Made by a program: the position numbers and the translations under genes
From: G965261775 sp965261775
GTDB taxonomy: Bacteria > Pseudomonadota > Gammaproteobacteria > Eutrophobiales > Eutrophobiaceae
NCBI GenBank assembly: GCA_965261775.1
Contig: OZ253477.1
Coordinates: 1,178,001 to 1,242,000 of the forward strand
Length of the DNA stretch: 64,000 bases
Direction of reading: 5' to 3'
Part shown: piece by piece, positions 34,599-43,550 of the stretch
Layout: each line of letters starts with the position of its first letter
How positions within the stretch are numbered: position 1 is the first letter of the stretch
Notes under the pieces: generated by a model
Told to the model about the DNA's origin: nothing
The model's database searches: none
The model's input: the letters and a program-made list of their open reading frames with translations, nothing else

Positions 34599-35465
34599 TC
34601 AGGACTCCGAGGAGAGTGAATCTGCTTGATTAATATTCCTGATCAACCAACGTACCATATCGCGCCAGATACTGTTAATCTCCGCATTGGTAGGCATGAT
34701 GCCCGCATGGGGAAGCTCTATCGTGACAACCGGGATTCTTTTTTGGGTTCCGGCATAATTTCCCAGTGAACCAGGGTAGGTTCCAAGCAAATTCAGATAA
34801 AGCTGGCCCAGTTTATGTGGTCCCTTCTGTGGCCCATCATAGTCAACAACACCATGTGGGGCGTGTACCGACACAATGATGTCCGGTTTATAGCGGTTAA
34901 TATGTTCTACCAGCCAAGCCGATTCAGGTTCACTCAATGCGCTTTCTCCTGGATAACGCCGCGGATTTCGTTTAGTCCTTTCTATCCAGTATTTCAAGGC
35001 GGTATTTTCCCAATCAGATATTGGAAAATTACGGTTTAAATCGACATTGCTGGCATTCATACGTTGAGACTTTTGCCGTAACAGCCCGTCCGGATTTAGT
35101 AACGGGATAATATGCCAATCAAACAGACCGGAATGGTGAATATTGAGAATCTCCATCCATTTAAAGACAATACTTACAGAAGAATATTCGTCTCCATGAA
35201 TCCCCCCTATCAACAACACTTTTCCCAGCGGGGGATATTTTTGCAATGGAGGATATTTTTTTAACAATATCGGGCTGTTTTCCACCGAGCGACCCATGGC
35301 TCTCAATCCGAGGTCCAAGCAATCCTGTGCACTCACACTGCCAAGCTTTTTGCCGATACGCTGACATTCTTTTTCAACAAGATCAGGGCGATCTAAAAAC
35401 ATATTGTCTGCGACCCCAAAAATGGTCGAGGTCATTAACAACATTGACAAAAATGATATTGCCAT
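34599..35465 (-). CDS. M14 zinc carboxypeptidase, murein peptide amidase-like
   Basis: A 288-residue metallopeptidase. Zinc ligands are His90 and Glu93 (GGIHGDEYSS) and His201 (SVHAPHG); the general base is Glu250 (TIELPHAG). The substrate-binding NPDGLLR and NASNVDLNRNFP also fit. A hydrophobic N-terminus (ISFLSMLLMTSTIFGVA) suggests export. The MpaA-type subfamily cleaves the D-glutamyl-diaminopimelate bond of murein tripeptide; a similar wall role is likely given the convergent L,D-transpeptidase. It starts 3 bp after the ubiA stop. Confidence 0.87.
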   Translation of the reverse strand: MAISFLSMLLMTSTIFGVADNMFLDRPDLVEKECQRIGKKLGSVSAQDCLDLGLRAMGRSVENSPILLKKYPPLQKYPPLGKVLLIGGIHGDEYSSVSIVFKWMEILNIHHSGLFDWHIIPLLNPDGLLRQKSQRMNASNVDLNRNFPISDWENTALKYWIERTKRNPRRYPGESALSEPESAWLVEHINRYKPDIIVSVHAPHGVVDYDGPQKGPHKLGQLYLNLLGTYPGSLGNYAGTQKRIPVVTIELPHAGIMPTNAEINSIWRDMVRWLIRNINQADSLSSES

Positions 35466-35468
35466 CTT

Positions 35469-36740
35469 TTATTGTCGGAAGTTCAAGAATAAACCGGCGA
35501 AGACAGACAAACCGAACCAGTGATTATTTAAAAACGCCCGCATACAGTGTTCGGGTTGCCGGTCTCGGATCAGCCATAATTGATAAACAAAAAGGCAGGC
35601 ACCACTCCCGAGACCGATAAAATAGAAGTGGCCAAGCTTTGCCTGATAGCCGACCATGATCAAAGTTAACAATGTTAACAGTTGCAGAATACCGATGATA
35701 AACCGGTCAGCATCATCGAATAAAATAGCCGTCGATTTTACGCCGATCTTCAAATCATCTTCACGATCAACCATCGCATACATCGTATCATAGACAACCA
35801 CCCAAAGTATCGTTGCGATCATCAGTAGCCAGGCAGTTTGCGAAACGGCCCCGGTCGTGGCCGCAAATGCCATGGGTATTGGCCAGGCAAATGCCAAACC
35901 CAGGAAAAATTGAGGCAGGTAGGTATAGCGTTTCACAAAAGGGTAAATACCCGCGAGCAATAAGGCCACAAAAGCAAGCAGGACAGTCAATGCGTTCATC
36001 ATTAAAACGAGTAGAAAAGCGATTGCAATCAGAGTGGCAGCAACCGCGAGAGCCTCGGCGGGTGTGACTCGCTTCGTGGGGATAGGGCGATTCCGTGTAC
36101 GCTTGACGTGACCGTCAAATTTGCGGTCGGCAATATCGTTTAGGGCGACGCTAGCAGAACGCATCAGCACAACGCCACAGACAAAAACCAGCAAGGTCAC
36201 CAAATCGGGAAAGCCTTTCGCTGCTAGCCAGAGCGCCCACAATGTAGGCCAAAGCAACAAGAATATACCAATAGGCTGATGCAGGCGGGCCAATATCGCG
36301 TATTGTTGAAGACGGTCGTGGATTTTTGCCCAAACGGTTGATGAACGCCAGCGCAACAGGGTGTGTTTTGTCGCTGTAACAAGCGATTTGATGGATGATT
36401 TAATAAAGCATTTCAATTTCAGCATCACCCTCCCAGGGTGATGCAGGCGGGGCGATATCGCGTATTGTTGAAGACGATCGTGGATTTTCGCCCAAGCGGT
36501 TGATGAACGCCAGCGCTGCAGGGTGTGTTTTGTCGCTGTAACAAGCGATTTGATGGATGATTTAATAAAGCATTTCAATTTCAGCATCACCCTCCCAGGG
36601 TGATGCAGGCGGGGCGATATCGCGTATTGTTGAAGACGATCGTGGATTTTTGCCCAAGCGGTTGATGAACGCCAGCGCAGCAGGGTGTGTTTTGTCGCTG
36701 TAACAAGCGATTTGATGGATGATTTAATAAAACGTTTCAA
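35469..36740 (-). CDS. ubiA: 4-hydroxybenzoate polyprenyltransferase with repeated N-terminal extension
   Basis: The core (about residues 135-423) is UbiA: GIFLLLWPTLWALW, the first prenyl-diphosphate motif NDIADRKFDGHVKRT, the YDTMYAMVDREDD second motif and eight or nine membrane helices. It prenylates 4-hydroxybenzoate in ubiquinone synthesis. Ahead of it sits an unusual extension made of two extra copies of a 54-residue unit (FIKSSIKSLVTATKHTLLRW and onward) that duplicates the natural N-terminus. The annotated start is TTG 36740; internal ATGs at 36587 and 36425, inside the repeats, could give shorter products closer to normal length. The core is intact, so the enzyme should work. Confidence 0.92.
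   Translation of the reverse strand: MKRFIKSSIKSLVTATKHTLLRWRSSTAWAKIHDRLQQYAISPRLHHPGRVMLKLKCFIKSSIKSLVTATKHTLQRWRSSTAWAKIHDRLQQYAISPRLHHPGRVMLKLKCFIKSSIKSLVTATKHTLLRWRSSTVWAKIHDRLQQYAILARLHQPIGIFLLLWPTLWALWLAAKGFPDLVTLLVFVCGVVLMRSASVALNDIADRKFDGHVKRTRNRPIPTKRVTPAEALAVAATLIAIAFLLVLMMNALTVLLAFVALLLAGIYPFVKRYTYLPQFFLGLAFAWPIPMAFAATTGAVSQTAWLLMIATILWVVVYDTMYAMVDREDDLKIGVKSTAILFDDADRFIIGILQLLTLLTLIMVGYQAKLGHFYFIGLGSGACLFVYQLWLIRDRQPEHCMRAFLNNHWFGLSVFAGLFLNFRQ
36277..36739. repeat. ubiA: Tandem 162-bp repeats in the 5' end of ubiA
   Basis: Nearly three copies of a 162-bp unit (36277-36438, 36439-36600, 36601-36739). The period is an exact multiple of three and keeps the frame open. The copy joined to the enzyme core is the most diverged at its junction side. 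Each of the two junctions carries a perfect 10-bp inverted repeat with a 3-nt loop (36422-36444 and 36584-36606, GCATCACCCT-CCC-AGGGTGATGC). Confidence 0.93.
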
Positions 36741-36770
36741 TTTAAAAACATTCTCCGGTTTTTGCGCGAG

Positions 36771-38885
36771 CTAAACATGACTGTAATCAAGACGATTGCC
36801 GAACCAGCGCTTCATGAGCAGTTCCACTTTTTCCGGGTATTGCCGGGCGAGTATTTTTACAGCTTTTTGAATATCAGGCAATAAATGGGCATCACGCCGA
36901 AGATCAGCAATACGCAGACTTGGCATCCCCGATTGCCGGGTGCCCAGCACTTCGCCCGGGCCTCGGAGTTCCAGATCTTTCTCGGCAATGATAAAACCGT
37001 TGTCACTTTTTCTCATGATATCAAGACGTTGTTCGGCCAAATCACCAAGTGGCGGCTGATACATTAATATACAGTCGCTTTTTGCGGTGCCACGTCCTAT
37101 TCTGCCGCGTAATTGATGCAACTGGGACAAACCGAGCCGGTCGGCGTTGTCAATAATCATCAGACTGGCATTGGGCACATCAATCCCCACCTCGATTACG
37201 GTGGTCGCCACCATCAATTTGATTGCACCCGCTTTGAAATCTCTCATGACAGCATCCTTGTCATCGGTTTTCATGCGACCGTGAATAAGACCAATCTCAA
37301 CCTCTGGCAGTCTTTCTTTTAAGGTATCCGCCGTGTCAATAGCGGCTTCGCATTGGAGTTTTTCGGACTCTTCTATCAACGTGCAAACCCAGTATACCTG
37401 GCGATCTTCTCCGAGGACACGACTGATACGTCTGAGAATATCTTCACGGCGTTTATTGGAAATGACATAGGTATTCACCGCCTGACGACCGGGCGGTAAT
37501 TCATCAATGACGGTATGGTCCAGATCGGCGTAGGCTGTCATCATCAGTGTCCGCGGGATGGGAGTCGCGCTCATGATTAACTGATGCGGGTATTCATTGT
37601 GTGCCTTGAATTTTTCCAGCAGGGCAAACCGCTGATGTACGCCAAAACGGTGCTGTTCATCAATAATAACCAGACCGAGTTTGGCAAAACCGATAAATTT
37701 TTGAAAGAGGACGTGCGTGCCAATCACGATAAAAGGCTTTTCCTCCCGCATGCGCTGTTGTATTTCAACGCGGTCTGATTTTTTCAGTTTTCCGGTCAGA
37801 AGCAGAACATCAATATACAGTGGCGTCAGCCATTGCCTGAAATTGGCGTAATGTTGTTCGGCGAGCAGTTCGGTCGGCGCCATCATCGCCACCTGATACC
37901 GCGCTTCAATCGCCTGCAAGGCCGCGAGAGCGGAAACGACGGTCTTGCCAGAGCCGACATCTCCCTGCAGAAGTCGTAGCATGGATACCGCCTTATTCAA
38001 ATCGGCAGCAATAATTTTATGCGCCCGTTGTTGAGCTGAGGTCAGATTAAACGGCAAATTTTTCAGATAGCGGGACGCCAGTTCCCCGCTTTCAGGGAGC
38101 AATGGTGCCTTGCCAGTTCTGAGTTCACTGCGTAAGGTGATCAGGCCGAGTTGATGGGTCAATATCTCTTCAAACGCCAGCCGTTGCTGAGCGGGATGAG
38201 CCCCTTCGCTCAGAAGTTTGACATCCGCATCAGGGGGAGGAAGGTGAACGTATTCCAGCGCATCGACCAGCGTGGGCAGACGCAGCGACGTCAAAATCGG
38301 CTCAGGCAATAACTCAACCAAATCGGTTTCATGATTTTTTAATGTATCCAGCGCTGCCATCGTCAATCTGCGTAAAGACGTCTGTTTCAAACCTTCTGTG
38401 CTTGGATAAACCGGCGTTAGTTTTTCATCAAGGGCGTTATCTTCATGTTCGTTAAGATGACGGTATTCCGGGTGAATGATCTCAAACGAATTCGCCCGGC
38501 GTCTAACCTGCCCATAACAGCGAATCAGCGCTTCGCGTTTTAGCTTATGTACCTGCGCCTTTGAAAAATAGAAAAAACGTAATAAAGCCGCGCCTGTGTT
38601 ATCACTGATACGGCAGAGTAAAGAGCGGCGTCGGCTATAGCACACTTGTGTCAGTTCAACCCGTCCCTGAATATAGACATAATCTCCGGGACGCAGGGCG
38701 CCGATCGGCGTCAGACGGGTTCGGTCAATATAACGATAAGGCAGATGAAATAATAAATCCTCTATTTTGGCGATACCGATTTTTGCCAGCTTATTTCCAA
38801 GGGAAGGGCCTGTGCGATAAAGCACCGTCACCGGATCGGTGAGAACCCATTTTTTGGAACGCTCAAAATTCAGTCGGATCGGCAT
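36771..38885 (-). CDS. recG: ATP-dependent DNA helicase RecG
   Basis: A 704-residue helicase that remodels stalled replication forks. The N-terminal wedge/OB domain (about 40-170), Walker A QGDVGSGKTVVS, the Walker B form IIDEQHRFGV, SATPIPRT, VIEVGIDVPNA and the arginine-finger QLRGRIGRG are all present. The wedge-typical TRL and length match RecG. It overlaps ridA by 16 bp at its start, and ubiA follows 30 bp later. Confidence 0.97.
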   Translation of the reverse strand: MPIRLNFERSKKWVLTDPVTVLYRTGPSLGNKLAKIGIAKIEDLLFHLPYRYIDRTRLTPIGALRPGDYVYIQGRVELTQVCYSRRRSLLCRISDNTGAALLRFFYFSKAQVHKLKREALIRCYGQVRRRANSFEIIHPEYRHLNEHEDNALDEKLTPVYPSTEGLKQTSLRRLTMAALDTLKNHETDLVELLPEPILTSLRLPTLVDALEYVHLPPPDADVKLLSEGAHPAQQRLAFEEILTHQLGLITLRSELRTGKAPLLPESGELASRYLKNLPFNLTSAQQRAHKIIAADLNKAVSMLRLLQGDVGSGKTVVSALAALQAIEARYQVAMMAPTELLAEQHYANFRQWLTPLYIDVLLLTGKLKKSDRVEIQQRMREEKPFIVIGTHVLFQKFIGFAKLGLVIIDEQHRFGVHQRFALLEKFKAHNEYPHQLIMSATPIPRTLMMTAYADLDHTVIDELPPGRQAVNTYVISNKRREDILRRISRVLGEDRQVYWVCTLIEESEKLQCEAAIDTADTLKERLPEVEIGLIHGRMKTDDKDAVMRDFKAGAIKLMVATTVIEVGIDVPNASLMIIDNADRLGLSQLHQLRGRIGRGTAKSDCILMYQPPLGDLAEQRLDIMRKSDNGFIIAEKDLELRGPGEVLGTRQSGMPSLRIADLRRDAHLLPDIQKAVKILARQYPEKVELLMKRWFGNRLDYSHV

Positions 38886-39262
38886 AATGTCATGACCGCA
38901 TCCATTTCCACCAAGGCGCCTCTGGGGAGACTGGCAACGCCGATAGCGGCGCGGGCGGGATAGGGTTCGGAAAAACGTGCGGTCATGATTTCATTAATCA
39001 GTGGAAAATGGGACAGGTTGACCAGAAAAATATTTATTTTAACGATATCGGCCAGATCGCCGCCAGCAGCATTGGCCACGGCAGCCAGATTGTCAAACAC
39101 GCGTATTATCTGTGCGCGCATATCACCTTCAACCAGTTCCATCGTTTCTGGATCCAACGGTATTTGACCGGACAGGTAGACGGTATTACCTACCTTGACT
39201 GCCTGGGAATAGGTTCCAATCGCTTGAGGGGCATTGGGGGTAGAAATAATTTCGCGTTGCAT
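38870..39262 (-). CDS. ridA: RidA family reactive-imine deaminase
   Basis: A 130-residue RutC/YjgF/UK114 protein that hydrolyses enamine and imine intermediates of amino acid metabolism. AIGTYSQAVKVGNTVYLSGQIPLDP at the start (in parts), and the carboxylate-binding Arg in YPARAAIGVASLPRGALVEMDA, are standard. It sits between spoT and recG, the usual place in gammaproteobacteria. Confidence 0.95.
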   Translation of the reverse strand: MQREIISTPNAPQAIGTYSQAVKVGNTVYLSGQIPLDPETMELVEGDMRAQIIRVFDNLAAVANAAGGDLADIVKINIFLVNLSHFPLINEIMTARFSEPYPARAAIGVASLPRGALVEMDAVMTLCRSD

Positions 39263-39302
39263 TTTAATCTCCCGTATTGAAACTCATTCGGTTAAAAAAT
39301 AT

Positions 39303-41444
39303 TCAGGTTCGAACGATCTGCGAAATCCTCTTCAGCAATCGTATCTTTCTGATTACCTGCGCCAGATGGACGCGGTCCTGTACTTCAATAACAAACTGCA
39401 GAGAAGTATATCGATCATCGCGATCTTTCATCTCAACATTTTCAATATTGGCATCGGCATCAGCAATAGCGGCAGCCACTGTGGCGAGTACACCACGTTG
39501 ATTACTCGCGTTCATTCGAATCTGGGTTTGAAATTTGCGTTGAATGTTTTTCTCCCATTCAACATGTATCCATTTTTCCTGTTGTTTCTGGTAATCGGCA
39601 CTGTTTTTGCAATCCTGTCGATGAATGACAATACCGCGCCCGGCGGTGACAAACCCGTGTATGGGATCGCCTGGAATCGGGTAGCAGCATTTCGGGAAAG
39701 AAACGACCATGCCTTCGGTCCCCTTGATGGTCAGCGGCAGGGACTTGGCATTTTTCTGGCGGTCTTTCCAGGACGTCAGTTTTTCAAACGCGATCAACTG
39801 TCTGGCGATTAATGGCGCCATACGCTTGCCCAGACCAATTTCTTCAAACAGCACATCTTCACTGTCAACGTTATTTTCCATGAGCAGGTATTGCATATCC
39901 TTTTCACTGAGGTCCTGATAGGTCATGGAAAACGGTTCTAGTTCGCGATTCATCAGGCGTTTACCAAATACGATCGCTTCATCGGTTTGCAGGTTTTTCA
40001 GGAAATGTCTTATTTGTGTACGCGCCTTGGCCGTGGCAACAAAATTCAGCCAGTCCGGGTCGGGTTTTCCGCTCGCTGCGGTGATGATTTCAATAGTTTG
40101 ACCGTTTGCCAGTTGTGTGCCGAGCGGAACCAGTTTTCGGTCTACCCGGGCTCCAACACAGCTGTTGCCAACATCGGTGTGAATAGCATAGGCAAAGTCA
40201 ACAACGGTGGAGCCTCTGGATAATTCCATGATTTTTCCATTGGGTGTAAAGACATAAATATCCTGCGGGAACAGGTCAACTTTAACGTTTTCAAAAAAAT
40301 CCTCCGGGTTCCCGGCGGTCCTGTTCATTTCCATAATATTACGTAGCCATTCCCTGGCACGGCGGTGCACACCACTGTGATCACCACCATGGCGGACATT
40401 GCTGGATTTTCCGCCCGCTTTGTACAACCAGTGTGCAGCGATGCCGACTTCGGCAACATCATCCATTTTATGGGTACGTATTTGTATCTCAATAGGAACA
40501 CCATAGGGGCCAAAGAGCACCGTGTGTAATGACTGATAGCCGTTCGTTTTCGGGATTGCAATATAATCCTTGAATTTTCCGGGGACCGGTTTGTAAAGAT
40601 TGTGTACCGTGCCGATCAGGCGGTAACAGGTATCGACATCGTCAACCAGAATACGGAAGGCGTAGACATCATAGATTTCAGCAAAGGACAAATGTCGTTT
40701 ACACATCTTCTGGTAAATGCCATATAAATGTTTCTCCCGCCCAAGTATCTGCCCCTGGATCTTCTCCTGCCGCATGCGGCGTTTCAGGGCAGCGCGTATT
40801 TTGGTAATAATCTCCTTGCGATGCCCGCGGGCCTTATCCACCTGCTGTGCGAGTATCCTGTATCGCAAAGGATAAAGCGTCGAAAAACCGAGGTCTTCCA
40901 GTTCCAGACGCATTGAGTTGACCCCCAGACGCAACGCAATAGGGGCGTAGACCTCCAGTGTCTCCCGTGCGATGCGGATGCGTTTTTCCGGTTTCAACGC
41001 CCGCAAGGTACGCATATTATGCAGGCGGTCGGCAAGTTTTATCATGATGACACGGATATCATCACTCATTGCCATCAACATCTTGCGGAAGTTATGTGCC
41101 TGCGCCTCAGCGAGGCTCTTGAATTCAATTTCGTCCAATTTGCTTACGCCGTCGACCAAACCGGCGATGCCTTTGCCGAATCGGCGTTGCAATGCTTTTT
41201 TCGCGGTCGGGGTATCTTCGATCACATCATGCAATATGGCCGCCATTAAAGTCTGGTGGTCCATACGCATCTCGCCCAGTATGCGTGCGACCTCAAGCGG
41301 GTGGTGGATATAGGCTTCACCGCTGGCGCGTTTCTGACCCTCATGGGCCTTGGCACCAAACTGATAGGCGCGTTGTACTTTCTCTACCTGATCTGCCTGC
41401 AGATAAGTGCCGATGGTTTTACCTAATTCATTAAGGGTTAACAA
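39303..41444 (-). CDS. spoT: Bifunctional (p)ppGpp synthetase/hydrolase SpoT
   Basis: A 713-residue RelA/SpoT protein. The hydrolase HD domain has HHPLEVARIL and ILHDVIEDT, intact for manganese binding. The synthetase domain has YDVYAFRILVDD, KDYIAIPKTNGYQSLHT and EIQIRT. TGS (FTPNGKIMELSRGSTVVDFAYAIH) and C-terminal ACT (about 635-705) domains follow. Both active sites look complete. It controls the stringent response; it lies between rpoZ and ridA, but a terminator after rpoZ suggests its own promoter. Confidence 0.96.
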   Translation of the reverse strand: MLTLNELGKTIGTYLQADQVEKVQRAYQFGAKAHEGQKRASGEAYIHHPLEVARILGEMRMDHQTLMAAILHDVIEDTPTAKKALQRRFGKGIAGLVDGVSKLDEIEFKSLAEAQAHNFRKMLMAMSDDIRVIMIKLADRLHNMRTLRALKPEKRIRIARETLEVYAPIALRLGVNSMRLELEDLGFSTLYPLRYRILAQQVDKARGHRKEIITKIRAALKRRMRQEKIQGQILGREKHLYGIYQKMCKRHLSFAEIYDVYAFRILVDDVDTCYRLIGTVHNLYKPVPGKFKDYIAIPKTNGYQSLHTVLFGPYGVPIEIQIRTHKMDDVAEVGIAAHWLYKAGGKSSNVRHGGDHSGVHRRAREWLRNIMEMNRTAGNPEDFFENVKVDLFPQDIYVFTPNGKIMELSRGSTVVDFAYAIHTDVGNSCVGARVDRKLVPLGTQLANGQTIEIITAASGKPDPDWLNFVATAKARTQIRHFLKNLQTDEAIVFGKRLMNRELEPFSMTYQDLSEKDMQYLLMENNVDSEDVLFEEIGLGKRMAPLIARQLIAFEKLTSWKDRQKNAKSLPLTIKGTEGMVVSFPKCCYPIPGDPIHGFVTAGRGIVIHRQDCKNSADYQKQQEKWIHVEWEKNIQRKFQTQIRMNASNQRGVLATVAAAIADADANIENVEMKDRDDRYTSLQFVIEVQDRVHLAQVIRKIRLLKRISQIVRT

Positions 41445-41501
41445 AGCAGCTTCAATAAGGGAACATTATGATTCAATAATGCTAATTTTAGTACAGCACC
41501 G

Positions 41502-41522
41502 CAAAAAAGCACATTAACGTGC
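41502..41522 (-). terminator. Intrinsic terminator after rpoZ
   Basis: On the minus strand GCAC-GTTAAT-GTGC is followed by TTTTTTGC. It lies about 55 bp past the rpoZ stop and before spoT, so it should end or attenuate the yicC-gmk-rpoZ transcript. Confidence 0.6.
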
Positions 41523-41575
41523 CTTAACGGGCCTTTCTGGTTTGATTTTTGTTTGAGGGTGAGATGTTTTAACCT

Positions 41576-41839
41576 TCAGCGGGGGAATTTGAAATCCATG
41601 TCGTGGGACTCTTCTTCGCTATCAAACTGATCAAAGCGGTTAATTTCGTCAATATTATCAGATGACACCAGATTATCCGCTATCTCACGCAACGCGATCA
41701 CCGTGGGTTTATCATTATCGGAAGGCAATAAAGGATCAGCACCCAACGCAATCTGACGGGCGCGCTTAGCGGCAAGTAATACCAGCTTATAACGGTTTTG
41801 AACGTGTTTCAGACAATCTTCCACGGTCAATCTAGCCAT
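41576..41839 (-). CDS. rpoZ: RNA polymerase omega subunit
   Basis: An 87-residue protein beginning MARLTVEDCLKHVQNRYKL with the helix-rich VLLAAKRARQIALGADPL core and KPTVIALREIADNL. It helps assemble RNA polymerase and, with the beta-prime subunit, forms the first ppGpp site, which fits with spoT next to it. It lies 84 bp after gmk. Confidence 0.96.
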   Translation of the reverse strand: MARLTVEDCLKHVQNRYKLVLLAAKRARQIALGADPLLPSDNDKPTVIALREIADNLVSSDNIDEINRFDQFDSEEESHDMDFKFPR

Positions 41840-41923
41840 GAATAGTGTACCTCATGTTTGAAAATTGAAACAACGCCGAAGATATATTCCACCTCCAGCA
41901 AAGCATTGAACAGCTTAACGGAA

Positions 41924-42553
41924 TTAATCCGTCTGTGCCACGAGTTGTGTGGCGATCTTATCATAATAAGTTGATTGACGACGTCTATCCAGATTGACCG
42001 CCGTGATAATTGCCATGATCTCGGCCAATGCATATTCAAAGTCATCATTGACCACAATATAATCAAACTCCGTATAGTGCAAAATTTCCTCACGCGCCAT
42101 ATTCATGCGCTTTTTAATCACCTCCGGTGAGTCATTTTTTCGCTTGTACAAACGTTCTTCAAGCGCGGTATAATTCGGCGGCAGGATGAAAATACCGACA
42201 CAACCTTTCATCTGTGATGTCACTTGACGGGCGCCCTGCCAGTCAATCTCAAGAATAATATTCCTACCGCTGGCCAGCAGTGCTTCGATCTGATCGCGCG
42301 AGGTGCCATAGTAACTGCCAAAAATTCTGGCATATTCCAGAAAACGATTTTGCCTGATCATGCTTTTAAACGTCGTTTCATCAACAAAATAATACGCTTG
42401 TCCGTCCTTCTCATCAGGACGCGGCGGGCGGGTCGTATGCGAGATGGAGACAATGAGATTATCGTCTCGTTCGACCAGTGTTCTTATCAGGGAGGTCTTG
42501 CCGGCTCCGGAGGGGGCGGCGATAACAAACAGGGTTCCAGCTTTTTTACACAT
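41924..42553 (-). CDS. gmk: Guanylate kinase
   Basis: A 209-residue kinase phosphorylating GMP to GDP. The P-loop is APSGAGKTS at the N-terminus, followed by SISHTTRPPRPDE and the YYFVDETTF and FLEYARIFGSYYGTS GMP-binding parts and the lid RKNDSPEVIKKRM. It is 6 bp after yicC. Confidence 0.97.
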   Translation of the reverse strand: MCKKAGTLFVIAAPSGAGKTSLIRTLVERDDNLIVSISHTTRPPRPDEKDGQAYYFVDETTFKSMIRQNRFLEYARIFGSYYGTSRDQIEALLASGRNIILEIDWQGARQVTSQMKGCVGIFILPPNYTALEERLYKRKNDSPEVIKKRMNMAREEILHYTEFDYIVVNDDFEYALAEIMAIITAVNLDRRRQSTYYDKIATQLVAQTD

Positions 42554-42559
42554 ATCCGC

Positions 42560-43426
42560 CTATTCTATATTTTGAGCCTGTTCCCGCATCTGCTCAACCA
42601 AGAGTTTCAGTTCAATGACGGTACTGCTAGTGTCGGGATGGGCCGATTTTGCCCCGAGCGTATTGACTTCGCGATTCATTTCCTGCATTAAAAAATCAAG
42701 CCGTCTGCCCGAAGGCCCGGCCTGGTCCAATATATGATGTACTTCATCAAGATGGGCATCAAACCGATCCATCTCTTCGGCAACATCCGTTTTTTGTAAC
42801 AGCTCGCATAATTCATTTTCCAGATGGATATTATCAATTCCGGTATTTAATAACCGCAGACGCTGTTTCAGTTTTTCATGTTGATGATTAATCATTTCCG
42901 GCAAATGAAAACGTATTTTCGCAATCCCGGCCTTTGCCTGTTGGCAACGATCAAGGATCAAGGTCTTTATTTTGCTGCCCTCGCGTTGACGCGCCCTGAC
43001 AACATCATCCAGAGTTTGGTCAAGTAACTGTAAAAGCAACGCCTCCGTTTTTTCAGGATCTGCCACATCACCTTCCAGTACGCCGGGCCAGCGCAATAAT
43101 GCCAAGGGGCTCACCGGCGCGGCCTGTTTCAATTTCAGGCGGACTTCTTCAACTGTTGCAATTAATTTATCAAGAAGCACATGATTAAGCCGCAGACTAG
43201 TTTGATCTGGATCAGAGTGTCGGTAACGGATGTTACAATCAATTTTCCCGCGTTTCAAACGCTGCAAAATTTTTGCCCGCAGGGTCTGCTCAAATATCTG
43301 CAACTCCTCTGGCAGGGAGATGAACAACTCCAGATAACGATGATTGACGCTTTTTATTTCACATGATACCTCACCCCGGTCATCAGACTTTTCCTGCCTG
43401 CCATAGGCGGTCATACTTTGTGTCAT
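42560..43426 (-). CDS. yicC: YicC family endoribonuclease/stress protein
   Basis: A 288-residue protein of the YicC/YloC family, from ATG 43426 (a GTG codon just ahead is less likely). SMTAYGR at the start, SVNHRYLELFI, and the C-terminal GRRLDFLMQEMNREVNTLGAKS are diagnostic. Members are reported as unusual endoribonucleases affecting small RNA stability. It is upstream of gmk in one unit and divergent from rph. Confidence 0.93.
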   Translation of the reverse strand: MTQSMTAYGRQEKSDDRGEVSCEIKSVNHRYLELFISLPEELQIFEQTLRAKILQRLKRGKIDCNIRYRHSDPDQTSLRLNHVLLDKLIATVEEVRLKLKQAAPVSPLALLRWPGVLEGDVADPEKTEALLLQLLDQTLDDVVRARQREGSKIKTLILDRCQQAKAGIAKIRFHLPEMINHQHEKLKQRLRLLNTGIDNIHLENELCELLQKTDVAEEMDRFDAHLDEVHHILDQAGPSGRRLDFLMQEMNREVNTLGAKSAHPDTSSTVIELKLLVEQMREQAQNIE

Positions 43427-43514
43427 CACACTGATCCCTGGATTATTACGGTGTTTTTTCAGTTAATACCAATGAACCGTCTTATTAAGAAATAGGCGTT
43501 ACTGTTATTATCGC

Positions 43515-43520
43515 TATAAT
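43515..43520 (+). promoter_or_regulatory. Possible -10 box for rph
   Basis: A perfect TATAAT 31 bp before the rph start; no good -35 element was found at 16-18 bp upstream, so an activator or extended -10 may be needed. It sits in the divergent yicC/rph gap. Confidence 0.4.
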
Positions 43521-43550
43521 ACAGCTATTTATTGAGAAAGGAGGTAATTG

